Source: Ectobius pallidus (taxonomy: Eukaryota; Arthropoda; Insecta; Blattodea; Ectobiidae). Taken from it: DNA of 64,000 bases. This document shows, piece by piece, positions 23,571-35,822 of this stretch. Position numbers and translations under genes: made by a program. Where the stretch lies: positions 119,903,751 through 119,967,750 of the forward strand of contig CAXKWD010000001.1 of the NCBI GenBank assembly GCA_964059195.1. Reading direction: 5' to 3'. The notes beneath the pieces are model-generated. The model saw nothing but the letters and a program-made list of their open reading frames with translations. It was not told where the DNA came from and made no database searches. Positions within the stretch are counted from its first letter, which is position 1; each line of letters opens with the position of its first letter.

Positions 23571-24817
23571 GGGCGATTCTTCAAATACGGGAAAATTTGG
23601 AGTGTGTAAAATCCAAATTTTTTATTTTGTTTAAAAAATCTCAAAAAAATTACTAAAATACTTCAGGGGTTACTTGATTATAATATGACACCAGCAGAGC
23701 TTAAATGTTTATATTTTTATTTATTTTAATTTTTTAATTTTTTTAAAGCCATGTGAATGACATTCGTGTATATGTGGGTGGCAGAAGGCCACATTAATGA
23801 CTAACTTTGGCAACAATATGCTTTTCTTTATGTGGTTTCATATTTTTCTCAGTGTGCTTCAGTTGATTTTGCACCAAATTTGCAAATTTGTGTGCATACT
23901 CTGGAATTAATGTAATTTTAACTACACTGCGTTTTTATGGTTTTGGGGGGGGGGGAATCAAGCAGAAATTCACTTAATCAGTTTTAATATTTTAAGTACA
24001 GGTCACAGACACCGCAGACACAATAGTACCCTACATTTATCATCTACATGACTTGAGAGTCATCTACATACCCCTTCATGAGGCATGTGGATGACAAAAA
24101 AAGAGTTTTAGTGGTCTCAGCTAGCCATTTCTAAACCTCTGTAGGCTCAACTTCAGTCAGGTACTTTGAATTGGAAGGTTTATCATAGTGCATAATCAAA
24201 ATTAATTAATATTCACTTTCTGCCTACTTTCTAGAAGTCATGTTAATGACGGGGAATAAAAACGCTTTCCTTGAAAATGATGCAAAGTCCTTTGTTAATC
24301 CCAAACTGTTTGTAAGCAAGCAAAATTCAACCTTACAACTCAACCACAAGTTGCCCTATTGGCTTTCTAACACTGTTGCCAGTTATACAAATTTCTCATT
24401 TCTGCAGAAAAAATTCTATTCTTTTCAGCCATGTGGATGACCAAAAACCCTTGGGACATTTTTTATGTTCATTAGGTGGGGTGACAATTTTATTTCATTT
24501 TATTTTTTTAGGGGTTAATATTCTTCACACATTCATACTCATTGGCAGGAAAAAAGTTGAAAAGGAAATAACATTTTGTTTTGTGAAAAAATGCATTAGA
24601 ATATACAAAACCGGGGTTTGGGACAGGGCATGTGGATGAAATTTCATTGAATTAAATTTGATTTTGGAATATCAGAATTTAAAGTTAGTGACATTTCAAA
24701 GTGATAGTTGTACAGTAGTATGGAAGTAGTAGAAACTAACTTTTATTTTAATTATTTTTAAAAGTTGAATTTGAAGGGAAATATCACTCCGGAACACAAA
24801 TTTTCCCGTATCACCCA
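23570..24817 (+). mobile_element. 1.25-kb TA-target element, copy 1
   Basis: The ends TGGGCGATTCTTCAAATACG and (GAA)TCACCCA are inverted; the inner arms GGGAAAATTTG/CAAATTTTCCC continue them. TA lies on both sides (23568-23569, 24818-24819). It is inserted in a TA microsatellite of repeat C. The word CATGTGGATGAC recurs with variants. A 66-codon frame (24240-24440, starting MLMTGNKNAFLENDAK) is also readable in the other two copies, but no family is recognisable and it may not be a gene. Confidence 0.87.
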
Positions 24818-24905
24818 TAGTCTATATATAGATATATATATATATATATATATCTATATATAGATATATAGATATATCTATATATATCTATATATGTATA
24901 TATCT
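24818..24905. repeat. TA / TATATAGA microsatellite
   Basis: A TA-rich run with interspersed TATAGATATA units. It continues the run at 23541-23569 that was split by the TA-target element. Confidence 0.9.
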
Positions 24906-25860
24906 TTACACGCTAGCGGCCATAATTTTGAAGATATTTTAATCAAATTTTATTATGTTATTTCTAGGCCCAATAGTTCAGACAAATTCGTTAATGACCA
25001 AAATTGGCGCATTTGGTGGTCGGGGGAGGGGGTTGAAATTTTAGAACATTTATATCTCGGCCCCTATGAAGTATAGAGGGAAACTTTGATTGAATAAATT
25101 AGAGTACTCAGTGACACCAACGATTCGGGGGTTTTGGGGGTACGAGTGGGGGTGGGGGTATGGGGATGGAAATTCGAAATTTTCGAAACTACGTCTTGTG
25201 GGGTATCGTTGAAAAGCTCTTGATGAGTACTCTACAGATCAATAACTAGTTTCTTGATAGTTCTCATATAAGGCGAGATTTGAATGTTTGAAAAAGTTCT
25301 CTTTCCTCTTTTTTCCAGTTATTATTGCGGGTTTGTCATGCCAAGGCTAAAGAAGAAGAGTGCTACGCAGCGACAGTAAATTAAACCAAAAGCACTTCGA
25401 AATCTACCTCAGCCAGTAGGCTTGCCTAAAGGGATTTTTGTTATTGTTATTAATGATTTTATGATGTTTTCTCGAAAATGTTTGCAAATTTTTCCCATTC
25501 CGGACTAGTACCTTTGTTCATTGATAATTCAAACTCTCCACATTTTAGTTTCTCCTCGGCTTCCTTCAGGGTAAAATTCTCTAAACACATCTGAAGTTCC
25601 GCAACTACGTAACTGCACGACTTACCAGTGCACTGTTATACCCAGTTTCATATATTCTTTCCGCCAGGCCTTGCAGTTTCCGTAGGCCCTGTGAAACCCA
25701 CCAGGTTATGAAGGGCTTGTGACTCATAGCGACAATATTTCTTATCATCGTTGTAATCTGGCTTCCTTTCTTGTCAAGCAAGTTAAAAGCTGTGGCTGGT
25801 TGCAGAATTTCAAAGGGGCAAGCAAGCTAAAATCAGAATATGTACACCTCTACCACCAAC

Positions 25861-26149
25861 AGCCTCTGGACCACAATCAGCGGGGAGAACGGGAGAGGCC
25901 CCCAAAGTGCTCTGAAGTGTAAAGGGGATGAGGATGAAAAGGGGGACTAGCCTTATGTATAACTCTGGTGTATTTTATCCGATTTTTAGTAAGTGCTCTT
26001 ATTCTGTTGCGGCTGATCTGCTACGACACACGTGAAATTAAGCACTGTAGCGTTAATTATGTTTTATATATTTCCAAATAATTTTTTTCAATAATATTTA
26101 GCATACACGTCACGGCTCCGTATCTTAAACACAGCTAAATATCTAAGGG
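25861..26149. other. Intergenic, no gene recognised
   Basis: GC-rich first 60 bases, then AT-rich sequence leading into a SINE. No coding evidence. Confidence 0.4.
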
Positions 26150-26512
26150 CCCACAGTTGTGGCGCAGGGGATGCGCCTCACGCAGCGGGCCCGGGTTCGA
26201 TTCCTGATCGGGACAAGTTACCTAGTGAGGTTTTTTCCTCACCTGTGAGACAAATGTCAGGTAACTTTAGGCCCTTGTGGTCCCCCAGATATCATCTGGT
26301 CATCATTATCATCCCATCCTCGCCTTGTTCGGAGTGAGTGTGTGTGTGAATGATGTGTCTCGTCCTTGTGTTCGTGTTGTCTCGGATGTGGCCTCGGCAT
26401 TGGGCTGATCACTCATCCGGAGAGGCCCTCCATGAGCTTGTCTGGTCAAAAGGTCCGGGCGAAGCGGGCCGCATAAAGGTCCCTATAAGGGAGAGGTAAA
26501 ACTACGAAAGAA
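26150..26512 (+). mobile_element. tRNA-derived SINE with GA-rich tail
   Basis: The head has a B box GGGTTCGATTCCTG at 26190-26204 and an A-box-like GTGGCGCAGGGGATGC. The body contains GGCATTGGGCTGATCACTCA and ends in a purine tail running into (GA)n at 26513-26550. It is the best-preserved copy in the window. Confidence 0.82.
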
Positions 26513-26550
26513 AAAGAGAGAGAGAGAGGGAGAGAGAGAGAGGGAGAGAG
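26513..26550. repeat. (GA)n microsatellite, SINE tail
   Basis: GAGAGA units with occasional GGG, immediately after the SINE body. Confidence 0.9.
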
Positions 26551-27161
26551 AATACACTTCACGATCATACAACCGTCAATTTCTTCTTTCTTCTTCCTCT
26601 CAGGTTTAAGTGATGACACCTGTTCCGGTCTCTAACATTAAGCTATCTTTTTCGCGGTCTTCCTATGTCTCTTTTTCCTATCGGTTTTATAATATAGGCC
26701 TAATACTCACTTTGGAAATTTCTACTCTCCCATTCTGTGTTTATGTGCTATATATTCTTTCCTGTAATCAGGATCTTTCCGTTAACTGAAAACATATTTA
26801 GAATTTCTCTTATAGGCCCATTTCTTATTATCTCACATCTTGTACTGTACATCCTTTCACGTATAGTAGGAATCCCAATTATGTACTTAGTAGATCTACT
26901 TTGTATTGGCGGATAGGGGGATGCTCACCAGATATGGCGGACACCGGGGAAATAAAAACTCGGAGAGGACCAAAAATAGATAAGGGAAGGATGGTTTTCC
27001 AGGTTGGGGGTTTTGCGAAGGTCTGGTACTCCTATTTACTCGTCAGTCTCTAAAGAACAAGCCGATTGGATATAGCTAATGATTTATAGTTATAAATTTG
27101 GGAAAGCTTATTCTGTAGAATGTGGATAGGTAAAACAAAGCATTAGCACTACAGGAGAATT

Positions 27162-27230
27162 TTACGTTTCAGTTATACTTTGTTGGAACTGAATGAAAAT
27201 AATCATATACGTTGCGATGGCTCCAGCAAT
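27162..27230 (-). CDS. GR locus A last coding exon
   Basis: The acceptor TATTTTACAG precedes it on the - strand. Twenty-two codons, IAGAIATYMIIFIQFQ and then QSITET, followed by TAA. It contains the TYhhhhhQF motif that separates gustatory from odorant receptors. Confidence 0.9.
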   Translation of the reverse strand: MAGAIATYMIIFIQFQQSITET

Positions 27231-30200
27231 CTGTAAAATAGATAAAAGTAACAATTTTATTTATGTTAAAGTTACGGTAATAATATTCAAATATATCATG
27301 GTGGAAAAGTTGTTACTGTGGGTAGATGAGGTATAATTATACTAAGTTAAAGAACCCTCTTAAAGAGTTGTAAGGTCATCGGACTTACTGAATTTAATAT
27401 ATTTGGGTACACATCTTTCAATGGCTCAGATGAGGCTGGCTCGAAATTCACACATAACGCTAAAGAATATAACTTTTAGGTTTTAGTTGGCCAAGGCATA
27501 TCTCTCAAAGGAAGTTTAAGTATAGTAGTTAAGGGAAAATATTTCACAGTCCTCCACAGGTCAGGTTTCCTCGGGGTGTTCTCATTTTCACCATATTCCA
27601 CTTCCTTCATCTTCAGCAAAAATGGCCAATGCCACTCTGAATTAAAATAATCGCAATTAAGGTGAATGTGTAACCTAGTTAAGTGGTCCGTTCTAGACTG
27701 TCTCTTAAAAAACTATCAGCTAAAACTGTCTGACCTAATTATATAACAAAAAGAAGAGTCAATAACTCATTGTACTGATTACCTTCTGTGCTTGTACAGT
27801 GGAATTATGTGAATATGTTCTATCACACAATATAACAAGTGCGTTTAATACGACAAGTGGCATAACTAATAATAATTCTAAGTACTAATTGAACCTTTGT
27901 CCCGAAAAACAGCATATCTGACAAAAAATTATAAGCTGACATTTTGGCAGAAAAACAGTGTATGTGTACCACTGATTATGCCTCTGCCATCGCGTCAAAT
28001 TCGTGCACTTCTACTGTGATATGTGATATTAATACTTTCTTTTTGATGTTTCTCAAAACTGTCAGAATGTCAGATATATTGTTTTTTGGGGCAAGGGTTC
28101 AATTTACACTTACTGAGTAAAAAAGAGTAAAATCCATTGTGAAGAATCCATAAGCTGTGAATTGCAATTTCCGATGCAATAGCTGGAGTAAGAAGATTTG
28201 AAGCTGAAACATACCACCCCAGTTAAGATTCATTGAGATTTCTACTAATAGATGAAAAGAGTGATATGATAGTAAATATTAAGTTTAATGATTTTCTTAG
28301 CTGTTATAATTTCACGTAGAACAACTCAGAGAAGAAGGCCATAATAAAAATATACAGGTAGGGGAAAAAAAGCGGACCGACTCTTGTACTGATTTCAGAA
28401 CCTTGTGATACGTAAATAATTGTAAGAGCTGTAACGGAAACGTTTGTTTTCACAAGCAATGCAAATTACGTGAAATTATTTATCAATTCAAGCAATTTAT
28501 CGGCTGCAGAACAAATTTCAATACATTCCCTACTATCCTGTGAATGGGGCTAGTCATGCGCAGTGGTTCATATCGGCAACTTAGATATTTTAGTCGGTTC
28601 GCTTTTTTCCCCTACCTGTACCCTAATTCTCATAATTGTACGTTGACAACAGTTCTAAGTTAGGGTGATCAGTTCTTTCTAGTCCATCAGGGAAAGTAGG
28701 CATTTTCAAGAATATAATTATTTCACACATTCACCTAATTTTATAGAATTGGAAAGTTTTAACGGGGACACCGGCAACACCTACGTTAAAGTTAAATAAG
28801 TTATACAGTAATCGTTAATTATTTAAATATACATTAATTTACATTTTTTCAAATACCTGTCATGGATCTGCTTACTAAATAAATGGTGCAAAATATGTTG
28901 CACAAACTTTCTCTAATATACATGTTATAAAAGCTAGCACAGAAAAAAGTAAATTGTAGAGACAATGAAATTTTATTTATTACATTTTCATAACGCTAGC
29001 AAGTATGTAGAACGGAAAGCATCAGGGCCGATCTTTATGTTCAAGGTTTTTACCGTGAAATAATAATAATAATAATAATAATAACAACAACAATCAATGG
29101 CAGAGGATGGATATTTTGAGTAGGTGTACACATCAGTCAATAAAATTTCTTTTTTTAAGTATATCATGCATTTGACAAAATTTATTACCTGCCCATTCCG
29201 AAAGAACTCTATTTGAGCAATGAATGTACGCAAGAAAATCTGAAATATTTTGATAATCTTAATATTCCACAATAAATATCTCTGAAACTGCTAGGCTAGT
29301 GTGAAATCGTCTGACATGACCAAGATCGCCAACTTTTCTTATAGGGTGGCGTGCACCATCCAGGAGTAAATCTTACTAAAGTAGTAAATTTAAGACGGAG
29401 ACCTGGAGTATACAAGAACCAGTACATCTGTCTCACTCTTAAGTCATACTAATGTATGTGCTAGAGTGAGACAGACAAACCGGTTTTTGTTACGTAAGGT
29501 TCCCTTCCTAAATTTACTACTTTAGTGCTACTCTTTTAGTAACTTACTCTTTTAGTTGGTGTTGGAGAGCTCAATTGATAGTTACTTCTTTAGTTGTTAC
29601 TAAAGTAGTAAGCGATTTTTACTAAAGAAGTAGTCGAATTCTGCGCAGAACAGAGCAGAAACGTTAGTGCAGCGCAGCAGAACACGTGCATTTCAATTGC
29701 CAGTATTATTCAAGTGCCAGATAATGAAAAGGAAAGGTTCGCTGAAACAATGAATATGAATTTGGGTTGTTCCAATTATTACTAATGACAATCTTCATGT
29801 TTTAAAATAGGTCTAATAGTAATGTTTTATTCATTACTAATTTTAATTCCTTCAATTGAGTATTTTCAGTTTAGTAGCCTACGTATGGGTACTGTGATTA
29901 CAATTTTTGTGCAAACTATTTCTGTATTATAATGCAAACAATTGGAATTTCCAGTTGATTTTCATAATTGATTCACTGTCAATATTATAATTATTTCTCT
30001 CATAATAATAATAATAATAAAGTTCTAAAATATATTAAAATATTTATACTTCCTAAAGTTACATATTCTTCCCCAAAAACGATAAATCAATTATTCTATA
30101 GTTGTTTATCATAAATCTCACTATAATGAATTATTAATACTTATTGACTGTTTAACAATATTAATAAGAAGTATTACACAAAATCATGAAAAAGGGGGGA

Positions 30201-33200
30201 TAAAAAGGATAACAAAACTAATAAGGGGCATTATGTTTCTGTCCTTTTTCAAATGCACAGAACATTTACTTAAAAAATATTACCTTATAAAAATAATAAT
30301 ATTACAACTGAGAAATGTAATATTTAAACAAAAAATGGCGGTACAATATTTCGGAAGCTATATACTCCAATAATAATTATGTAGATGGTTGTGTGTTTAA
30401 AAATAATTTCAGTGACTACTTCTCTAGATCCTGTGCAGCTTCAACCTCCGGGCCCCTCCTTAAAATTTTCTTTCGGCACTCATGTTGGCATTTTTTTTCT
30501 ATATAGTTTATAATGCTTCTCACTTTCCTGTCCACAGGGTTAATTAAATAGTTAGCAGCATACTATAGACCTGCAGCATCTGTTATAGTTTATTCCCAAA
30601 CATGAAAGTCTCGTCTCACTCCACCATTCGAGACTTGGGGGGTCTTTAAGGAATGGTTTTACAATGTGTCCCCTTCTCAATGTACGCTAATCCCAGAGTC
30701 AGTCAAATTTTCTTCCGATGTGGCCTGTTTGGACATTTTTACACCTGGGTTAGAAAAAAGGACATATTATTCATTAACACTGCGGGTGCAACTATTGAAC
30801 TTTTAGCTCTTATAATTATTATTATAATCTGGCATTCGCAATGTTGTGCTTTAAGTTAAGCTATAGAAGTGTAATGTAATAAAATTAATTTACAATAATT
30901 ACATTAAATCGTTTAACAATGCGAATCACCTATTGTTCAGTAATTCTATGGTTAAGTAGCAGGGGGAAGTGTTTTCTGGGTAGCTCCAAGAACGGAGGCT
31001 TTCGTTTATTGGAATGTACTATACCTCGCCGATATCTGTATCCATGTAATTAGCTTGAAATGCATCGTCGTTTTCTGACCCAAAGTTAGGGAGAACTGCA
31101 ACATCTAAAGGCCGATCCAGCTAGGAAGATATTTGAGAGCACATGCGCTCCTTGTACCGTGCAATGCAAACGTCCCTTCCACTCACTCTCCCCCTCACCT
31201 TTGGTGGACGTCATCCTAGTTGGACCGCTCTCCGCAATGATATTTCCACATTTGACTGGCTGAAATCACATGGATGTAGTGAGAATCTGACATCGTTTCT
31301 TCCCAACGCCAAAATTTCATGTAAGGATTTATGAGCTTAATTATTTACGTTATTAAATGCCCTACTAGGTATGGTTTGCTTAATATTTATTAAATCACCT
31401 GCCACAACTCTCATTTTTGGTATACAACCTTCTTCATCTCAATAACTTATCCTCAGTTTGAACTATGTAATCCATTTAATGTGATATGTAACTCATAACT
31501 CACGCAAATGCCACAGAACACACTTACTCCACAACTTACTCCACCCCCTGAGTAGGAGTAAATATTGGCCTTATTTACTCCACAACTTACTATGTTAGTA
31601 ACGTACTCCGTGTTGGTGCTCTCCACCACTTGTGGAGTAAGTTCATTTACTCTGGGAGTAAATAAAATTTTTACTTCTTTAGTACAATCCTCTATGTTGA
31701 AAGCCGCCGAGTTTAGTTTACTCCTGGTTGGTGCACGCCGTCCTTACTAAAAGAGTACGGTTACTAAAAGAGTAGCTTACTAAAGTAGTTAGAACTAAAG
31801 AAGTAAGGCTTACTAAAAGAGTAAATGGCATGAGTTTGGTGCACGCCACCCATAGTGTAGTACAGAGCTCGCCCTCAAACTGAAAGCATGGACCACGTCA
31901 GAGACAGAGGCAGCGGGAATTCGAGTGCAAGCGAAACGTGCTGAGTTGAAAACATTGACGGTATCACGCTAGTATCACAGTATAAGTATTAATACAGTAA
32001 GGAAACTGTGTGTTAAAAGTCCTATGACAACTTGTTAGCTGGGCGACACTAGCGCTCCATGCGGCGGTTGAGTAAAACTGCATTCTCGCCATATAAAATA
32101 ACTTGGGAAAATGCATAAACACATAACAAAATATGTTATAATAAGAGAAAAAAATCTTCTTTCAAAACTGAATTTTAAATTTAAGAAACAATGAAGCATG
32201 TATTATATTTTAGTTAAGATCAGGCACAATTTTTAAATGCCACTTACCTGTAACTTGCACTGCAGTTCCTAGGGCTATTCTTATTACAAGTTTTAATAAC
32301 TTCAAGATGATTCTTGGAAAACCAATTATAACTCATTTTTATTTTTAAAAGTAGCCTAATATTACATTAGAATAGAAATATCATTTTACAAAAATAATAC
32401 AATATTACATAAGATACAATACAAAATTCAAATAAAAATATAGGTTTCTATCAATATTTCTCAATTTCTAATACTCCAAAACTGCTTTTAGTATACAGTC
32501 GGTACAGCAGTTTTAATTAAAGAGTTCTTATTGGAATTCATAAACTGGCTGTTTTCGAAGTGTTCCAAACATAGGCGGCAATTTACATTTAAATATTTTA
32601 CAGTTTTTGTTAGTAGGTCTTCTCGCCGACTATTGATGACCCATTTTTTTCACCTGAAATCATTACAACAATTGAAGGTAGATCGAAGCCGTAAGATACA
32701 GAAACAAAATACAATCTCAACAATGAAGTTGAGGACGAGCAGTGTGACAAACCTATATTCAAAGGTCACTCTTTAATATAATTTATAACTTAAACGTTGA
32801 TTTTAAAGGTGGGAAAAACCTTGGACTAGATACGCTTCTTAACAGTAGCCTATTTTAGGTAAGCCTATTGCTTGCCTAGGTTTGGATAATGATGTCATGT
32901 TAGTTTACTGTCGCAAACACCTTAATGGCACATGTATCCGAGAATTTATGATGTAAGATTATGTTTTCGTCATCTTTACGCCTACATCGTGTTCGAGAAA
33001 ATAAATATCGTACCGCCTGTAAAATCGGCTATGTGCACTTTTTTACGAAATTGAGTTATGTGCACTGATATTCCTTAGCATTGATCCTTACAACCGGGCA
33101 TGTGGATCTTTGATTGTCAGGTTTGTGCAAGCAAAGAAAAAAAATCGGCTACATGCTGCAAAATGGCCATGTGCATTAGAGCTCACATGGCCATTCTTGA

Positions 33201-35785
33201 CTGCCAACACGGCACACATGTTTGTATACATAACCGGCCCTGACATATACATTACAATGCACATAGGAAATAAGCTGCACCGCAGCAAATATTGTGTTAT
33301 CTTATGCGATCACAATACGACATCCTAAATATTGTTATCTTTAACCGTGATATAGACTGCTGACATTTTCATTTCATTAGTAGGCTATATTCTATTGTTA
33401 GAAATTACAACATAATTAAAGATAAAAATATTACATTAAAATAAATGTAAACATAACCACACCAGAACATGTGTCAAGAGTAAGCCAGCAGGCATACAAT
33501 AAATATTACGTATTTTTCTTCTTACCTTTCTGGATCTTTTGGGAAAGTGAAGAAATGCAATTCAGGATTTCTTCCTTTATTGTTACTGCAATTTATAGCA
33601 GAACAATAACATCCTTTCCAAACACGCATTGCTATAAAAATTCAAGACTCCTATTTATTTCCATTCTTCCCGCAGTAGTGATTGTAGTATTACTCAATGG
33701 CCGGTAGGATCGCATGGAATCTGCGCGCGCATGTCCGTATGGCAGAAAAACGGACTGAGTTTCCTTACTGTATTAATACGTATACTGTGCTAGTATCCAC
33801 TTGGTTAACTAAAGTGCGTGAAGCCGTGGACTGTATTTTCACTGTGGACTTTAGTACTCCACGCATGCGCACTGCCAACGGCATGTTCAAATTTTAACGG
33901 TCGCGAAGCTTTCAGATTCCAGGCGATCTCTGTAACCTGTGTTCTACCGGTGTATTTTCTTCCATACAGTATTTTATATCCAGTGGTGATAGAATAAGGT
34001 GGTCATGTTATATGACTCGATTTACTATTGACATCAACATCATTCTACAACGCTCCGCTAAGGCTGCCGCCTCCGCTCCGCGTGCTTAACTATGTGGGTA
34101 GTATTATGCATTATTTAGACTATCTGTACAAAATGTATTATTTAAGAAAGTGAGTTGTAGAATTGATTTTTACGTAACACGTCCCATTGTGGTACACGCA
34201 GCAGTCAACATAACAGTGCAGTGTAACAGTGAGCTGCATTGCCGGCATGGCGCACGAATGATGGTGTTGGCAGCATCGTACGATCGTTCATTATGACTGA
34301 GCTAAACTGACTGCACTTCACAACAATAAGTTGTTTATAGTTTTCGTGTTACTATGGGCAACAAAATTTGGTTCATATTTTAATTGACACGTATGTTCTG
34401 AAATTCCAATTTAAGCAGTACTTATTTAGTTTTTATCTTGATAACTGTTAATTGTATAAAGAAGTACACTAAACGAAAAATGTTCGTTTTAATTTCATCT
34501 ACAACTTTATTGTTGTAGGTTTTCATGCATCGCCTACAGTAATGGAGATAACGTAGAAAAAATGTAAATGGATACGAGTAAAGTACCCCCTAAGTCATTT
34601 CTGTAAAAAAAGGATATAGCCATTTTATTAGTCATAGAAAAGAGTTCCCAATTTTAATTTTTTATTGAATGCAAAAGATTAAGTAAATACAATGAACCGT
34701 TTGCCCGCTGTGCTTGTCCACAGACGGACAGACGTAATTCCAAAACACTTTTTTCTGTTTCTAGGCATCGTGAAACATGTATTTCCGGTGTTGTCTCGAT
34801 TTCAAATTTTTGACACGATCACAATACTTTCTCTATACTACGTATATGCGAAAAAAGTAAAAACAGCTTCACACGAAAAGAAAGTATGCTTTTACAGCGT
34901 TGGAACAATGCTTTAACTGGAGACCATCCAGATTAAGTTCATTGTGGAGGAAATGCATTCATCAGATATAAAGTACTACCTGAAAAACACATGACTAATG
35001 AGAAAAAGCTTTTGAAATGAGATGGATTATTTTTCTAGAATGTTGAAATCTGTAACCTTTTGATTTGTCTCAAAACCAACCATGTTTGTTGTTAAAAATT
35101 GCTGGTAACAAAATAGTTCTCTGGGAACAAATCCGGGACATTTGCTCTGCGGGGACGGTAACTCAAAGTTTGGGTCTGTCCCAGGAAATCGGGGACGTCT
35201 GGTAACCCTATTCTAAATTTGTCGATTAGTGTATATTCTATGTACGACTACATTTTATACTATTTCAATCGGGAGTTTTGTAAAACATACTCGATTAAAA
35301 GTGATGTAAAGTGTGTTTCAAAGTGAAACTGCATTTTTGTCCATTTTCTTAATACTACTAATGATGTGGTTTTATCGCGACTTAAGAGTTTTTACGATGT
35401 AAGGCAGGGTTCACACTCAGGCGATAAGCGATAAGCGATATATCGCGAGCGATATATCGCGAGCGATATACGATACGCGACACGCACGGACAGATACTTG
35501 AAATCTAAAGGGAGGCGATAAAAAAGGTTCACACTCACGCGATAGCGCAACATATCGCAAGTGCTATATCGCTCGAAGTGCAGCATGCTGGTCGCCTGAG
35601 CGATTTGTTGCTTACGATATTGTAACTTTTGTAGTGAAGATTGTGTTCCCACTACAGTTTAGGTAGATTTCGAAGAAAAATCTACCTATTGCAATCGATA
35701 CCATGTCATGACTTTCGAAAAATTCTTTCATATCTTTACGTTTCATGCCTCCAAGTACGAAACCACCGCCCGTTCAAAAAAAAAA

Positions 35786-35822
<37 letters not shown>

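Larger units (their letters stand above)
22680..25438 (+). mobile_element. Unclassified repeat C, copy 1 (interrupted twice)
   Basis: It starts AGGTAGATTTCGAAG and has CTTCGAAATCTACCT near its right end, followed by about 35 bp ending CTAAAGGG. Apart from two insertions it matches 35661-36262 along its length, including GTTTCATGCCTCC, CTTTACACGCTAGC and GGGGTATCGTTGAAAAGC. The left end folds on itself (AGGTAGATTT with AAATCTACCT). No target duplication or class is clear. Confidence 0.75.
22380..25852. mobile_element. hAT-type element, outer member of a nested stack
   Basis: The left end TAGAGGTGTACAAATATC and right end GATATTC-like GAATATGTACACCTCTA are inverted repeats, extended by TTTTAGCTTGC/GCAAGCTAAAA. 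The perfect 8-bp duplication CCACCAAC (22372-22379, 25853-25860) marks a hAT-type insertion. Its own sequence is only about 0.7 kb, because 22680-25438 is a later insertion. No transposase is visible. Confidence 0.85.

Noticed and set aside
30410..30560. Possible SANT/MADF-like coding remnant on the - strand inside the 2.5-kb TIR element
   Set aside because: A short frame with a few basic and aromatic residues is suggestive, but no motif was clear enough to call.
33000..33240. CATGTG/TGTGCA-rich stretch as a diverged copy of the TA-target element
   Set aside because: Only short words are shared; no ends or longer matches.
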